The notes: generated by a model from the sequence alone, not told the origin. A stretch of DNA of 33,131 nucleotides from Luteimonas rhizosphaericola (GCF_029888045.1 NZ_JARXRN010000029.1:58008-91138), one strand, 5' to 3'; shown: positions 8,380 through 14,485, counted from the stretch's first letter. Translations and numbers: made by a program.

Positions 8380-8874
8380 ATGAAGAAGACAACTACAGTA
8401 ATGTGGTTAACGATCGCCGTTTCTGGGGTGGCGCTAGCATGCGCGGTTGTACCTTCGGTCGTTGCTCCATTGGTGACTGTTTCCCCCTCCGATTCGTTCT
8501 CGGACAAGTGGGACAAGATTGCCCAGAAGCTGCATCAGACGTATGGCAATCAACTACGTGATAGTGAAGTGATCTCCGTCCGTGTCCCCGTCAAGACCTG
8601 TATCGGCCCCGTGTGCGGAGCTTCGATAGACACGCAGTTCTTAAAGGCATGCGGGCAGACGTTCAAGCAAGCTGCGGAAGCGATTGGCGACACCTATGCC
8701 AATGGTGGTGGCCCTGGTGGCATCCCGCCTCAGTACGACCCGACGCCGCCCGGGGGATGGGCGGGCTGCTTCCCGGGCACCGGCGAGATCATTGGATGCA
8801 GTAGCGCGGGTGGCGGCGAAGAGTTGTGCACGAGCGAGCCGGTTCCCATTCTGGTCTGTCCCGGGATGGGTTGA
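8380..8874 (+). CDS. Cys-rich exported cargo protein
   Basis: A 164-residue protein with AAGGA at 8372-8376 upstream of ATG 8380. The N-terminus (1-30) is a signal peptide. It could be cleaved after VVA near residue 29, or it could be a lipoprotein with Cys21 in an ALAC context, which is a weak lipobox. Seven further cysteines lie in the mature part: CIGPVCG, KACG, GCFPG, GCSS, ELCT and VCPG. The last third is Gly/Pro-rich. The gene follows the Sel1-like gene by 44 bp with no obvious promoter between, so the two are probably co-transcribed. I do not recognise the family. Lower GC than the flanks suggests cargo rather than structural phage gene. Confidence 0.66.
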   Translation: MKKTTTVMWLTIAVSGVALACAVVPSVVAPLVTVSPSDSFSDKWDKIAQKLHQTYGNQLRDSEVISVRVPVKTCIGPVCGASIDTQFLKACGQTFKQAAEAIGDTYANGGGPGGIPPQYDPTPPGGWAGCFPGTGEIIGCSSAGGGEELCTSEPVPILVCPGMG

Positions 8875-8887
8875 TCCGCGTTGGGGT

Positions 8888-8907
8888 GAGTCGAGGTCGC
8901 TCGACTC
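8888..8907 (+). terminator. Hairpin after the cargo gene pair
   Basis: GAGTCGAG (8888-8895) and CTCGACTC (8900-8907) form a perfect 8-bp stem with a 4-base loop, 14 nt after the stop of the Cys-rich protein gene. A weak T-rich stretch (CTCTTGCTGTGTT) follows. Likely a transcription terminator, though without a strong U-tract. Confidence 0.5.
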
Positions 8908-9082
8908 GCCTCTTGCTGTGTTGGGCGATGAGTGAACGGACTGCAAGGCACGAGACGCCTGCAGATGTCGCTATAGAGGGACCGATCACGGTAACGGCCG
9001 CGGGTGACGTGCACAGTTTGCGCTGCCAGCAGCGCACGGAGCGACGCGGCCACACCTGCGGAGCTCCTCCCAGCCCGTGCGT

Positions 9083-9100
9083 GCGCCCCGGAGGGGGCGC
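9083..9100. repeat. GC-rich inverted repeat between cargo genes
   Basis: GCGCCCC (9083-9089) and GGGGCGC (9094-9100) form a 7-bp perfect stem with a 4-base loop. It lies in the 274-bp gap 8875-9148, where besides this and the hairpin at 8888-8907 I see nothing else. It could terminate transcription on either strand or be part of a leader. Confidence 0.35.
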
Positions 9101-9148
9101 GGCTGGCGCCTTCTCTCGCCGTGCGACGGCCGGGCTTACTCTTGCCGC

Positions 9149-9496
9149 ATGGCCGACGACGCGCCCGAATCGCCCGACGCACTGCCGCCCGCCTACTGGT
9201 GGGCGGTTAGCGCGGACTCGGCAGTGCTCTACCTGCGATATGGGTGGGTGGCGAGGGTCAGCAGCGACCACGTCCGGATCTCGGCGGATCCACCGCTCTA
9301 CCCGGAAACCTCTGGGCCATGCCGCGGCATCGCCCATGGCCAGCGCATCGTGGAACGCGTGCTGGCGGTGCGCCACTGCCGGGGGACGCCAGAGCGCCGT
9401 GCGGTACGGGAGCGGATCCGGGCCGACCGCATCCGGCGGAAGCTGCCGCGGCCGACGCCGCGGCCGCAGGAAGACGACGACTGGGTGAATCCGTAG
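9149..9496 (+). CDS. Small basic phage protein of unknown function
   Basis: A 115-residue protein starting at ATG 9149. Codon use and third-position GC fit a real gene. The N-terminal half is aromatic and beta-like (PPAYWWAV, VLYLRYGWVARV), the C-terminal third is strongly basic with several Arg pairs and then an acidic DDDW end. No domain is recognised. No clear Shine-Dalgarno precedes the start, so an alternative start is possible. The gene converges on the minus-strand operon, with only 21 bp to the end of the zinc-finger gene. A GC-rich hairpin (9083-9100) lies just upstream. Probably an accessory phage gene. Confidence 0.55.
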   Translation: MADDAPESPDALPPAYWWAVSADSAVLYLRYGWVARVSSDHVRISADPPLYPETSGPCRGIAHGQRIVERVLAVRHCRGTPERRAVRERIRADRIRRKLPRPTPRPQEDDDWVNP

Positions 9497-9517
9497 CGGC
9501 GCCGCGGATCGCGGCGC

Positions 9518-9886
9518 TCAGTCGCCGCGGCGGTCGACCAGGTCGATGAGGCGCCGGCAGGCGTCCGGGTCCATCCGGCCAATGTGGGCCTCCGCCTCGG
9601 TCAGGCCCATGGCCTCGGCCATCCAGCGGTAGGCGGCGGAGCGGGACATGGCCCCGTCGCGCCACAGTGCGTCCAGCGCGGCGTGCGCGCGGCCGCGCCA
9701 CTCGCGGGTCTCGGCGTCCGCCAGGCTGCCCAGCGGCCGCGTGGTGCCGGCGTAGCAGCGAATGTAGGCGTCGCAGGGGGTGCACTTCCAGGCCGGGCCC
9801 CAGTCGGCCGGGTAGGGGTAGCCTGGCGCCTGCCAGCGCAGTAGCGTCGCCGGCTCGAGGCAGTAGGGGCACGCTACTCGGGAAAT
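9518..9886 (-). CDS. Zinc-finger (DUF3268-like) phage protein, unusual start
   Basis: The reading frame ends at TGA 9520-9518 and encodes ACPYCLEPATLL, a W-KCTPCDAYIRCYAGT segment, PLGSLAD, AHAALDALW, and a HIGRMD-ACRRLIDLVD end. The CxxC pair, the WKCxxCDAYxxC block and the PLG/HIG/C ending match the 'zinc-finger-containing' DUF3268 family of phage and plasmid proteins, so zinc binding is expected. No ATG, GTG or TTG exists in frame near the CPYC motif. ATT at 9886-9884 would give MSRVACPYC, the expected N-terminus, overlapping the upstream stop codon; it is annotated provisionally as the start. Last gene of the minus-strand operon. Role unknown. Confidence 0.66.
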   Translation of the reverse strand: MSRVACPYCLEPATLLRWQAPGYPYPADWGPAWKCTPCDAYIRCYAGTTRPLGSLADAETREWRGRAHAALDALWRDGAMSRSAAYRWMAEAMGLTEAEAHIGRMDPDACRRLIDLVDRRGD

Positions 9887-10128
9887 GGCACGTGCTCGTA
9901 GCCATCCCGGCCGAACAGGCCGGCGTCTAGGGCGGTGTCTGCCAGGTCGCGGATGCGCTCCTGCGCGGTGGCTTCGTGCCGCGCGCCGGCCTCGATCAGG
10001 ATCTCGTCAGCCTCCACCCAGAACCAGGCCGTGAATTCCGCCGGCGTGCGGCCGGCGCGTGCGTTAGACCATTCGCCGATCTCGCGGGCGAACGCCCGCA
10101 GGCGGGCCTCAAGCGCGTCAGGCGTCAT
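9874..10128 (-). CDS. Small acidic phage protein of unknown function
   Basis: An 84-residue protein from ATG 10128, overlapping the upstream gene by 11 nt and followed directly by the zinc-finger gene. It is mostly helical and acidic (ALEARLRAFAREIGEW, FWVEADEILIEAG, RIRDLADTALDAGLFG), with no membrane segment or Cys. Many phage-encoded helical small proteins of this kind act as host-protein inhibitors or regulators, but nothing here indicates a target. The tight overlaps show it is co-translated with its neighbours. Family not recognised. Confidence 0.66.
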   Translation of the reverse strand: MTPDALEARLRAFAREIGEWSNARAGRTPAEFTAWFWVEADEILIEAGARHEATAQERIRDLADTALDAGLFGRDGYEHVPFPE

Positions 10129-10360
10129 CGCAGGGCTCGCCGTCGTCGCCGGGCACCAGGCCCGCCTCGTGCAGCATGCAGTTGATGCGCGCGTCGACGT
10201 GCCGGCAGTCCTCGGGGCTGGCGCGCTCGAGGATCTCGTCGGCGATGCCGGCGAAGGCGTCCATCAGATGTTCGGGCTCGGTTTCGGCAATGAGCTGAGG
10301 CAACTGAGCCTGGAGCTCGTCGAGCTGACGATCGAGGGTGGCGCGGTCCAGGTGTCGCAT
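10118..10360 (-). CDS. Small acidic helical phage protein of unknown function
   Basis: An 80-residue protein from ATG 10360, preceded by a GGGAG-type ribosome binding site. It is strongly acidic and helical (RQLDELQAQLPQLIAET, DAFAGIADEILERASPEDC) with a second Cys at ARINCML and an acidic DDGEPCDDA end. It resembles its downstream neighbour in size and composition, and both contain an ADEIL motif (GIADEILERA here, VEADEILIEA there), which suggests the two may be distant relatives by duplication. No known family recognised. Confidence 0.66.
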   Translation of the reverse strand: MRHLDRATLDRQLDELQAQLPQLIAETEPEHLMDAFAGIADEILERASPEDCRHVDARINCMLHEAGLVPGDDGEPCDDA

Positions 10361-10373
10361 GGTCTTCTCCCGC

Positions 10374-11198
10374 CTATTGCAGCGTCTTCGCAGTCAAGCC
10401 TTTCTGCTGCATCTTCCGTTCGACTTTGGGCAGCGCTTCGGCAAATGCCTTCAGCGCGTCGATAGACCACAGGTAGTGCGCCGCTGCCGGACGCTCCTGG
10501 TCGTATACAACGTTCAACGTCTCGAGCCTGACCAGCATCGCGCCAAGATCAGATATCACGCTGCGAATTTCGAATGCGGTGGACACCAGGCACTCGTCCA
10601 GAGCTGGCGATCGGGGGCCTTCATTCCATGCGGGCAATGCTTTGGTCGCGGGCTCAAGCAGCCCATGTGAGACTCCCTCTCCCGCAAGCGATTGAATGCC
10701 GCCCGGGAGCCCCTCAGTCCAAGCCTTGATCCCGGTGTACGTCATGATGACGTTCTCCAGCTTGCCCTCGGAAACAGTCCCGTCCAGGTTCACCGCTCGC
10801 AGGTGGAAGTCCATCGCCACCCCTTCGAGCTCCACGAGGATGTCGCCGAAGGACGCGCCCAGGATCTCCGGCACACCGCGGAACATGTCTGGCCAGCGAT
10901 TCCCATTCGCCAGCCTCCGCGGGTCTTGGAGGCGGCGCTGTGGAGGGATGGCTGGCTTCGCCTCTTGCGCGCCAAACACCTTGTGCCCTCCGGCTCCGCG
11001 CAGATCCTGCAGGATCTGTGGGATCACGTTGCCGATCGATTCGAGCACCGGGTACGGAATGAACAGCGACACGTTTTCTTCGGTGACGGGGTCGCTCTGA
11101 CTCTCGTCGTGAACCTTGGACTTGAACACGAGGTTCGCCGAGCCTGCCGATGGGATCAGCTCAGGGACGTCGACGTGGTAGACCATTCGGCGCTTCAT
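10374..11198 (-). CDS. Unknown 274-residue protein coupled to the SRAP gene
   Basis: The start ATG 11198 overlaps the SRAP stop codon (ATGA), so it is translationally coupled to it. No signal peptide or membrane segment is visible. The N-terminal third has beta strands (VYHVDVPELIP, LFIPYPVLESIG), a central GDILVELEGVAMDFHLRAVNLDG segment, and the C-terminal third is helical, ending with a basic tail (VERKMQQKGLTAK). GC is lower than in the tail genes. I do not recognise the family. Its pairing with a DNA-repair protein suggests a partner or a shared role in the operon, but this is only contextual. Confidence 0.72.
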   Translation of the reverse strand: MKRRMVYHVDVPELIPSAGSANLVFKSKVHDESQSDPVTEENVSLFIPYPVLESIGNVIPQILQDLRGAGGHKVFGAQEAKPAIPPQRRLQDPRRLANGNRWPDMFRGVPEILGASFGDILVELEGVAMDFHLRAVNLDGTVSEGKLENVIMTYTGIKAWTEGLPGGIQSLAGEGVSHGLLEPATKALPAWNEGPRSPALDECLVSTAFEIRSVISDLGAMLVRLETLNVVYDQERPAAAHYLWSIDALKAFAEALPKVERKMQQKGLTAKTLQ

Positions 11199-12130
11199 GC
11201 TGCAAGCCTGTGTTCGTAGTAGGGGTGCCGCTTGTCGTCGAAGATCGCGTAGAGCGCGTCGAGATTCTGTGGATCAGGATTCAGCCACGCCTCGACGTGC
11301 TCGGGCTTGATGTTGATGATGGTACGGTCGTGGCCAGCGGCCGCCACCTCTGGCTCCGGGTCGTCGGTGATGGCGGCGAAGCAGTCCACGTCGGGGTCTT
11401 TGCCGGCGGGATCCGTCCACGTGGCCCACAGGCAGGCCACCAGCATCGGCTCCCCGGTGCGGGGTCGGAACTGCAGGCGCATGTTCTTGCCGTCGGGACC
11501 CTCGACGTTCTCGAAGAAGGTGTTCACCACCATCAGGCCATGGGTGTGGCCGAACTGGCGCCGCCAGTACCGCTCCAGGTTGTCGCGGCGGGCGTTGTAC
11601 GTGCCGCTCATCTGGCCGGTGCGCGTGAAGTCGCTCGAGGCCGGCTGGCCGGGCTGGCGGAGCTGGTAGCGCATCGGGCGCACCACGTAGCCGCTAGCCT
11701 CGCGGATCAGCACCGGCACCCACCACTGCGGGTAGAACTGCCAGTCCCGCGGCTTCAGCTCGGCCCGGTGCCGGTCGGCGATCCAGCCCTTGAGCTGGTC
11801 GACCTTCCGGGTGGCGCGCCCGAGCTCCGTCTCGGCGGTCTTCGTGTGCTTGGCCGCCAGCTTCCGCTCGTTGTCCGCCTTCCGCTTGGATTGCTTGAAC
11901 AGCTCCTGCTGCCACTCCTGCTCGGCCAGGTCCAGGCGGGCAGCCATGGTCTCGACCGCCTCCGAGGCCAGGTCGGGCCGCAGGGTGTCGATCAGCGCCT
12001 TGGGGATCTTCTTGTGCTCAAGCCCGTTCTCCCGGATCCACAGCCGGGCAAAGGCGTCGAGGTCCATGACGGCCCCGAGCTCGCGGACCATCTTCCGGTA
12101 GTCGGAGTGGATCTGGGCGGAGTAGCACAT
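11195..12130 (-). CDS. SRAP (HMCES/YedK-like) abasic-site DNA-protein crosslinking protein
   Basis: A 311-residue SRAP-family protein. Known members covalently trap abasic sites in single-stranded DNA through the N-terminal Cys2. Visible here: MCYS with Cys2; Asn179 in YNARRD; Glu207 in NTFFENVE (the family's FYEW position); His267 in AAGHDRT, followed by IINIKPEHVEAWL like the family's RMPVIL-PE-W-L. The family's usual CLVPADGFYEW block is altered. Residues about 65-115 are a charged, probably coiled-coil insertion not found in the ~220-residue E. coli protein. GGAGG lies upstream of ATG 12130. It is the first gene of the minus-strand operon. Confidence 0.86.
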   Translation of the reverse strand: MCYSAQIHSDYRKMVRELGAVMDLDAFARLWIRENGLEHKKIPKALIDTLRPDLASEAVETMAARLDLAEQEWQQELFKQSKRKADNERKLAAKHTKTAETELGRATRKVDQLKGWIADRHRAELKPRDWQFYPQWWVPVLIREASGYVVRPMRYQLRQPGQPASSDFTRTGQMSGTYNARRDNLERYWRRQFGHTHGLMVVNTFFENVEGPDGKNMRLQFRPRTGEPMLVACLWATWTDPAGKDPDVDCFAAITDDPEPEVAAAGHDRTIINIKPEHVEAWLNPDPQNLDALYAIFDDKRHPYYEHRLAA

Positions 12131-12293
12131 GGGGAATCCTCCAAAGACGCGATCCTACAACCGTGAACTGAGCTTCGCGTTATGCTGAAAAGTGAATAGC
12201 GCTTGCACGATAGTAAATGTGAGACATATGTCCCCGCCATCGACAGCCCCCGAAGCTAAGGTAAGACCTCCTCAAATCGACAGGATGTAGAGC
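12131..12293. promoter_or_regulatory. Divergent intergenic region with imperfect inverted repeat
   Basis: This 163-bp AT-richer gap separates the minus-strand SRAP operon from the plus-strand repeat-protein gene, so it must hold promoters for both. On the plus strand TTGCAC (12203-12208) and TATGTC (12227-12232), 18 bp apart, are a weak candidate. An imperfect inverted repeat (GCGTTAT ... ATAGCGC, 12178-12203) may be an operator. Only one of the two promoters can be proposed with any confidence. Confidence 0.4.
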
Positions 12294-13199
12294 ATGGCTA
12301 GGATGCATTACTCGCTCGCAATTGCGCTCTTCTCTTTGCAGAGCGCGCACGCTCAACAGTCCGCGGCACCGAATGCGGCCCCTGTGCAGGTATCAGCAGT
12401 TTCTTGTGGAAATCCGACACACACAGCGTTTCCGGGTGGATACTCTGCTCGGCGATACTGCGGTGGGAAGTACGTCGAAGGAGTGGGCTCCACCCAGCCT
12501 GTGGCGACTGCGAATGCTCAAGGTTTTGGGGACCTTAGCGCCCAAGTAGGGGGCGAAAGTTGGGTCGTCCTTCAGGATGGTGTGAAGCTGCTTGCTGGTG
12601 GATACAAGATCTATTTTACTAATGGCGGAAAGCGCATCTCGGGTGTCGGAACGACAGCGACAACCGCGGGCGTGAATGCCTTGGCGTTCGGCCAACTGGA
12701 AGCCGCGACTGGTGATTCTTATATGGCCTCCACCTCCACCGACGGGGTGGTGCAGGCCGCTGGAGGATACGTTGTTAAGTTCGTCGACGGCTCGGCTGGC
12801 GTTACGGGTGTGGGTAGCACTCTTACAGATGCGGGCGAGAATGGAGTCGGTTTTGCTGCGCTCGCGGCGGAGTCGGGCCGACGCTACAATTTGTCCCTTA
12901 GCGACCCCGCAAATTTGCAGTCCTTCAGTGGTGGGTATTTGATGCAAGTTGGCTACTCGCTGGGTAGCAAAGTCAGTGGCGTCGGTTCGAATCTCAGCGA
13001 CGCTGCCGATATCGCTCTCGGGTTCGCGGAATTGGTGGAGCAGGGCGGAAGGCGCTGTACTCTCCAGATGAGTGATATCAGCATTGTCTTAGGTGCGTTT
13101 AACGTTTCCTATCGGTGTTCGTCGCGAATCGTCCAAGGTACTGGCGCTACGGCAACGGACGCAGGCCTCGATGCGCTCACGAAAGCGCAGGCGTTGTGA
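12294..13199 (+). CDS. Exported protein with five ~55-residue tandem repeats
   Basis: A 301-residue protein from ATG 12294, with AGGA at 12282-12285; ATG 12303 is an alternative. Residues 1-20 form a signal peptide ending AHA|QQ. The mature part consists of five imperfect repeats starting near residues 48, 102, 157, 213 and 267. Each opens with GGY (AFN in the last) and continues with GVGST-TDA, an AL-FA-L helix and G-RY. Cysteines occur only at the edges (Cys38 and Cys56 in the first repeat, Cys255 and Cys275 near the end), suggesting disulfide caps. The family is not known to me. GC is lower than in surrounding genes, consistent with phage cargo. Likely periplasmic or surface-exposed. Confidence 0.75.
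   Translation: MARMHYSLAIALFSLQSAHAQQSAAPNAAPVQVSAVSCGNPTHTAFPGGYSARRYCGGKYVEGVGSTQPVATANAQGFGDLSAQVGGESWVVLQDGVKLLAGGYKIYFTNGGKRISGVGTTATTAGVNALAFGQLEAATGDSYMASTSTDGVVQAAGGYVVKFVDGSAGVTGVGSTLTDAGENGVGFAALAAESGRRYNLSLSDPANLQSFSGGYLMQVGYSLGSKVSGVGSNLSDAADIALGFAELVEQGGRRCTLQMSDISIVLGAFNVSYRCSSRIVQGTGATATDAGLDALTKAQAL
12435..13196 (+). repeat. Five coding tandem repeats within the exported protein
   Basis: Repeat units begin at about 12435, 12597, 12762, 12930 and 13092 (spacings 162, 165, 168 and 162 bp). They are diverged at DNA level but share GGY, GVGS/T and TDA-type motifs in protein, so they are old duplications. The last unit is shortened and lacks GGY. Confidence 0.75.
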
Positions 13200-13200
13200 C

Positions 13201-13309
13201 GCGATCGCGACCGCTGGCTCCGAGCCGTCGGCAACTGCCACGAAGTAGTCCTCGAAGTCCATGTCGGGCTCCTTGCCGGCGGGATCCGTTCAGGTGGCCC
13301 ACGCAGGCC
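13201..13309 (-). pseudogene. Relic of a second SRAP gene
   Basis: In the reverse frame this stretch reads PAWAT*TDPAGKEPDMDFEDYFVAV followed by ADGSEPAVA. It matches the intact SRAP protein's LWATWTDPAGKDPDVDCFAA region (about residues 234-262), with a Trp codon changed to TGA at 13292-13290 and a six-base insertion. Plus-strand DNA also aligns with 11350-11450 by eye. Only this internal ~35-residue part remains, directly after the stop of the repeat-protein gene. It is a decayed gene fragment. Confidence 0.75.
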
Positions 13310-13322
13310 TGGACGGATCCCG
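13280..13322. repeat. 15-bp inverted repeat next to the prophage end
   Basis: Arms at 13280-13294 and 13308-13322 match at 14 of 15 positions, the single mismatch being a possible G-U pair in RNA, with a 13-base spacer. The left arm overlaps the SRAP relic. No T-tract follows on the plus strand, so it is a possible terminator for the repeat-protein gene or a recombination remnant. Confidence 0.55.
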
Positions 13323-13451
13323 GCGAATAGCTGAGAGAGGAGCTCTAGCGGAAGCGCGCCCCCGGGCTTGGTCGGAGTGCTGCGATAGCGCAGATGCTGA
13401 TAATTCCTCTTGCCCCTGCTCTTAGACCCACAGTACATGCGGACGATCGCT

Positions 13452-13577
13452 GACCTCTGTGATAGCTACGGGCGCCATCGTGTCCATGTGAAGCTGGCGC
13501 GGCCCGCCAAACCTCCGTAATAGCGCCCGTCCGCCGACGCAGGCAAGCCAGTTCCACGGGCAGCCTTCCGTAATGGA
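13452..13577 (+). repeat. Three ~15-bp direct repeats near the attachment site
   Basis: GACCTCTGTGATAGC (13452), AACCTCCGTAATAGC (13510) and GCCTTCCGTAATGGA (13563) are related 15-bp direct repeats spaced 58 and 53 bp apart, 40-170 bp from the tRNA fragment. The position and size suit integrase arm-type binding sites, but no integrase is visible in the window. The rest of the 13310-13616 stretch shows nothing else that I can support. Confidence 0.42.
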
Positions 13578-13616
13578 GATTGCTGTAAGGTGATGATTCG
13601 ACGGCATACACGGACA

Positions 13617-13663
13617 GACTTTTAATCCGCTGGTCGATGGTTCGAATCCATCACGGCCCACCA
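13617..13663 (+). other. Prophage attachment site: 3' fragment of tRNA-Lys
   Basis: The 47 bp match the 3' end of tRNA-Lys: the anticodon loop region ACTTTTAATC with UUU, the 3' anticodon strand CCGC, the T-arm GGTTCGAATCC, the acceptor end CGGCCCA and CCA. The bases 5' of the loop do not complete the anticodon stem (GCGG is expected but ACAG is present), and no D arm precedes it. It is therefore a fragment, not a functional gene, as expected for one attachment site of a phage integrated into tRNA-Lys. The intact tRNA should be at the other prophage end. Confidence 0.85.
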
Positions 13664-13733
13664 GCACCCGCATTTCGCACACGCCTCGCCGCTCGGAGTG
13701 CATGCAGCGCTGCGCGATGCGTTGGTCGGCCGC

Positions 13734-14297
13734 TCAGCCCGCGAAGATGTGTTCGTAGACGATCACCGCGCCGACCACGATCAGGATGACGCCGCCGGCG
13801 ATCTCGGCGCGCCGGCCGATCAGCGCGCCCAGCGCACGGCCGGCCATGACGCCGGCGCTCACCATGGCGAAGGTGCACAGCCCGATCACCAGCGCGACGA
13901 GCAGGATGTTGACGTCAATGAAGGCCAGGCCGACGCCGACGGCCATCGCGTCGATGCTGGTCGCCAGGCCGGCCAGGGCGATCGCCCACAGGCCTGTGCG
14001 TGGAGGTCCGGCGGCGGTGTCGGCGTGGCGGACCGCCTTCCAGATCATGTGCAGGCCGAGTCCGCAGAGCAGGCCGAAGGCGATCCAGTGGTCCCAGTTC
14101 TCGATGTAGCGCTCGGCGAACGAACCCAGCGCCCAGCCGACGAGGGGCGTGATCGCCTCGACCACGCCGAACACGAGCCCGGTGCGCAGCGCATCGCGCC
14201 AGCGCGGATCGGCCATCGCGGCGCCCTTGCCGACCGCGGCCGCGAAGGCGTCGGTGGACATGGCCAGGCCGAGGAACAGGATCGAGATCGGATGCAT
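13734..14297 (-). CDS. mntP: Manganese efflux pump MntP
   Basis: A 187-residue inner-membrane Mn2+ exporter, nearly the same length as E. coli MntP (188). It has six hydrophobic segments and the family signatures [16 protein letters not shown] with Asp16, a [12 protein letters not shown] segment with Glu47, and [15 protein letters not shown] with Asp116, which form two inverted-repeat halves of the transporter. ATG 14297 is chosen by alignment with E. coli MntP; a longer open frame upstream belongs to the riboswitch leader. Expression is controlled by the upstream yybP-ykoY aptamer, so synthesis rises when Mn2+ is high. It is the first chromosomal gene beyond the prophage and may be unrelated to it. 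Confidence 0.95.
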   Translation of the reverse strand: MHPISILFLGLAMSTDAFAAAVGKGAAMADPRWRDALRTGLVFGVVEAITPLVGWALGSFAERYIENWDHWIAFGLLCGLGLHMIWKAVRHADTAAGPPRTGLWAIALAGLATSIDAMAVGVGLAFIDVNILLVALVIGLCTFAMVSAGVMAGRALGALIGRRAEIAGGVILIVVGAVIVYEHIFAG

Positions 14298-14367
14298 GCA
14301 GCGTCCCGTCGGCCGGGCAGGTGGACAGCAGCGGACGACGCACGCGCCGGCCGACGTGGCGTGCATC

Positions 14368-14485
14368 GCTCGCTGGTCTCGCCAACCGTCAGGTCGCGCC
14401 CGCCATGGCCGGTTCAGGCCAAGCATGTTGACGGGCGGGCGTCCGGATCGCCGGACGCAGGCTACTCCCCAAGGAGATCGCACGG
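14368..14485 (-). promoter_or_regulatory. yybP-ykoY manganese riboswitch upstream of mntP
   Basis: On the minus strand this leader contains the conserved TTGGGGAGTAGCC, then CGTCAACATGC, and ends with GACGGTTGGCGAGACC. These are the conserved loop sequences of the yybP-ykoY Mn2+ aptamer, as in E. coli mntP and alx. The aptamer ends about 70 nt before the mntP start, leaving room for an expression platform (14298-14367). Exact ends are approximate. High Mn2+ is known to increase expression through this class. Confidence 0.92.

Larger units (their letters stand above)
1..13663. mobile_element. Right part of an integrated siphovirus-type prophage
   Basis: The left 7.5 kb is a run of overlapping tail genes, followed by lower-GC cargo genes and a minus-strand operon. 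It ends at a 3' fragment of tRNA-Lys (13617-13663), the usual duplicated attachment sequence of a phage integrated in a tRNA gene. Beyond it all genes are ordinary chromosomal ones. No capsid, terminase, portal, lysis, repressor or integrase gene is present, so the element continues past the left edge. Presence of tail genes is seen directly; integration in tRNA-Lys is inferred from the fragment. Confidence 0.88.

Noticed and set aside
8826..9488. 220-residue plus-strand ORF covering 9149-9496
   Set aside because: Arg/Ser/Thr-rich shadow; the 9149 frame has better codon use and a more natural protein.
9258..9905. 215-residue minus ORF over the zinc-finger gene
   Set aside because: It is in the wrong frame; the CxxC zinc-finger protein is in another frame and matches a known family pattern.
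12435..13196. CRISPR array
   Set aside because: The repeats are protein-level, about 165 bp apart and diverged in DNA; they are coding repeats.
13422..13703. Minus-strand ORF with GRDGFEPSTSGLK
   Set aside because: This is the well-known false translation of the antisense of a tRNA 3' end (here the tRNA-Lys fragment), not a protein.
13664..13733. Possible gene between the attachment site and mntP
   Set aside because: Too short and no coding signal.
14298..14483. Upstream extension of the mntP frame
   Set aside because: It is the riboswitch leader; MntP homologues begin at the 14297 ATG.
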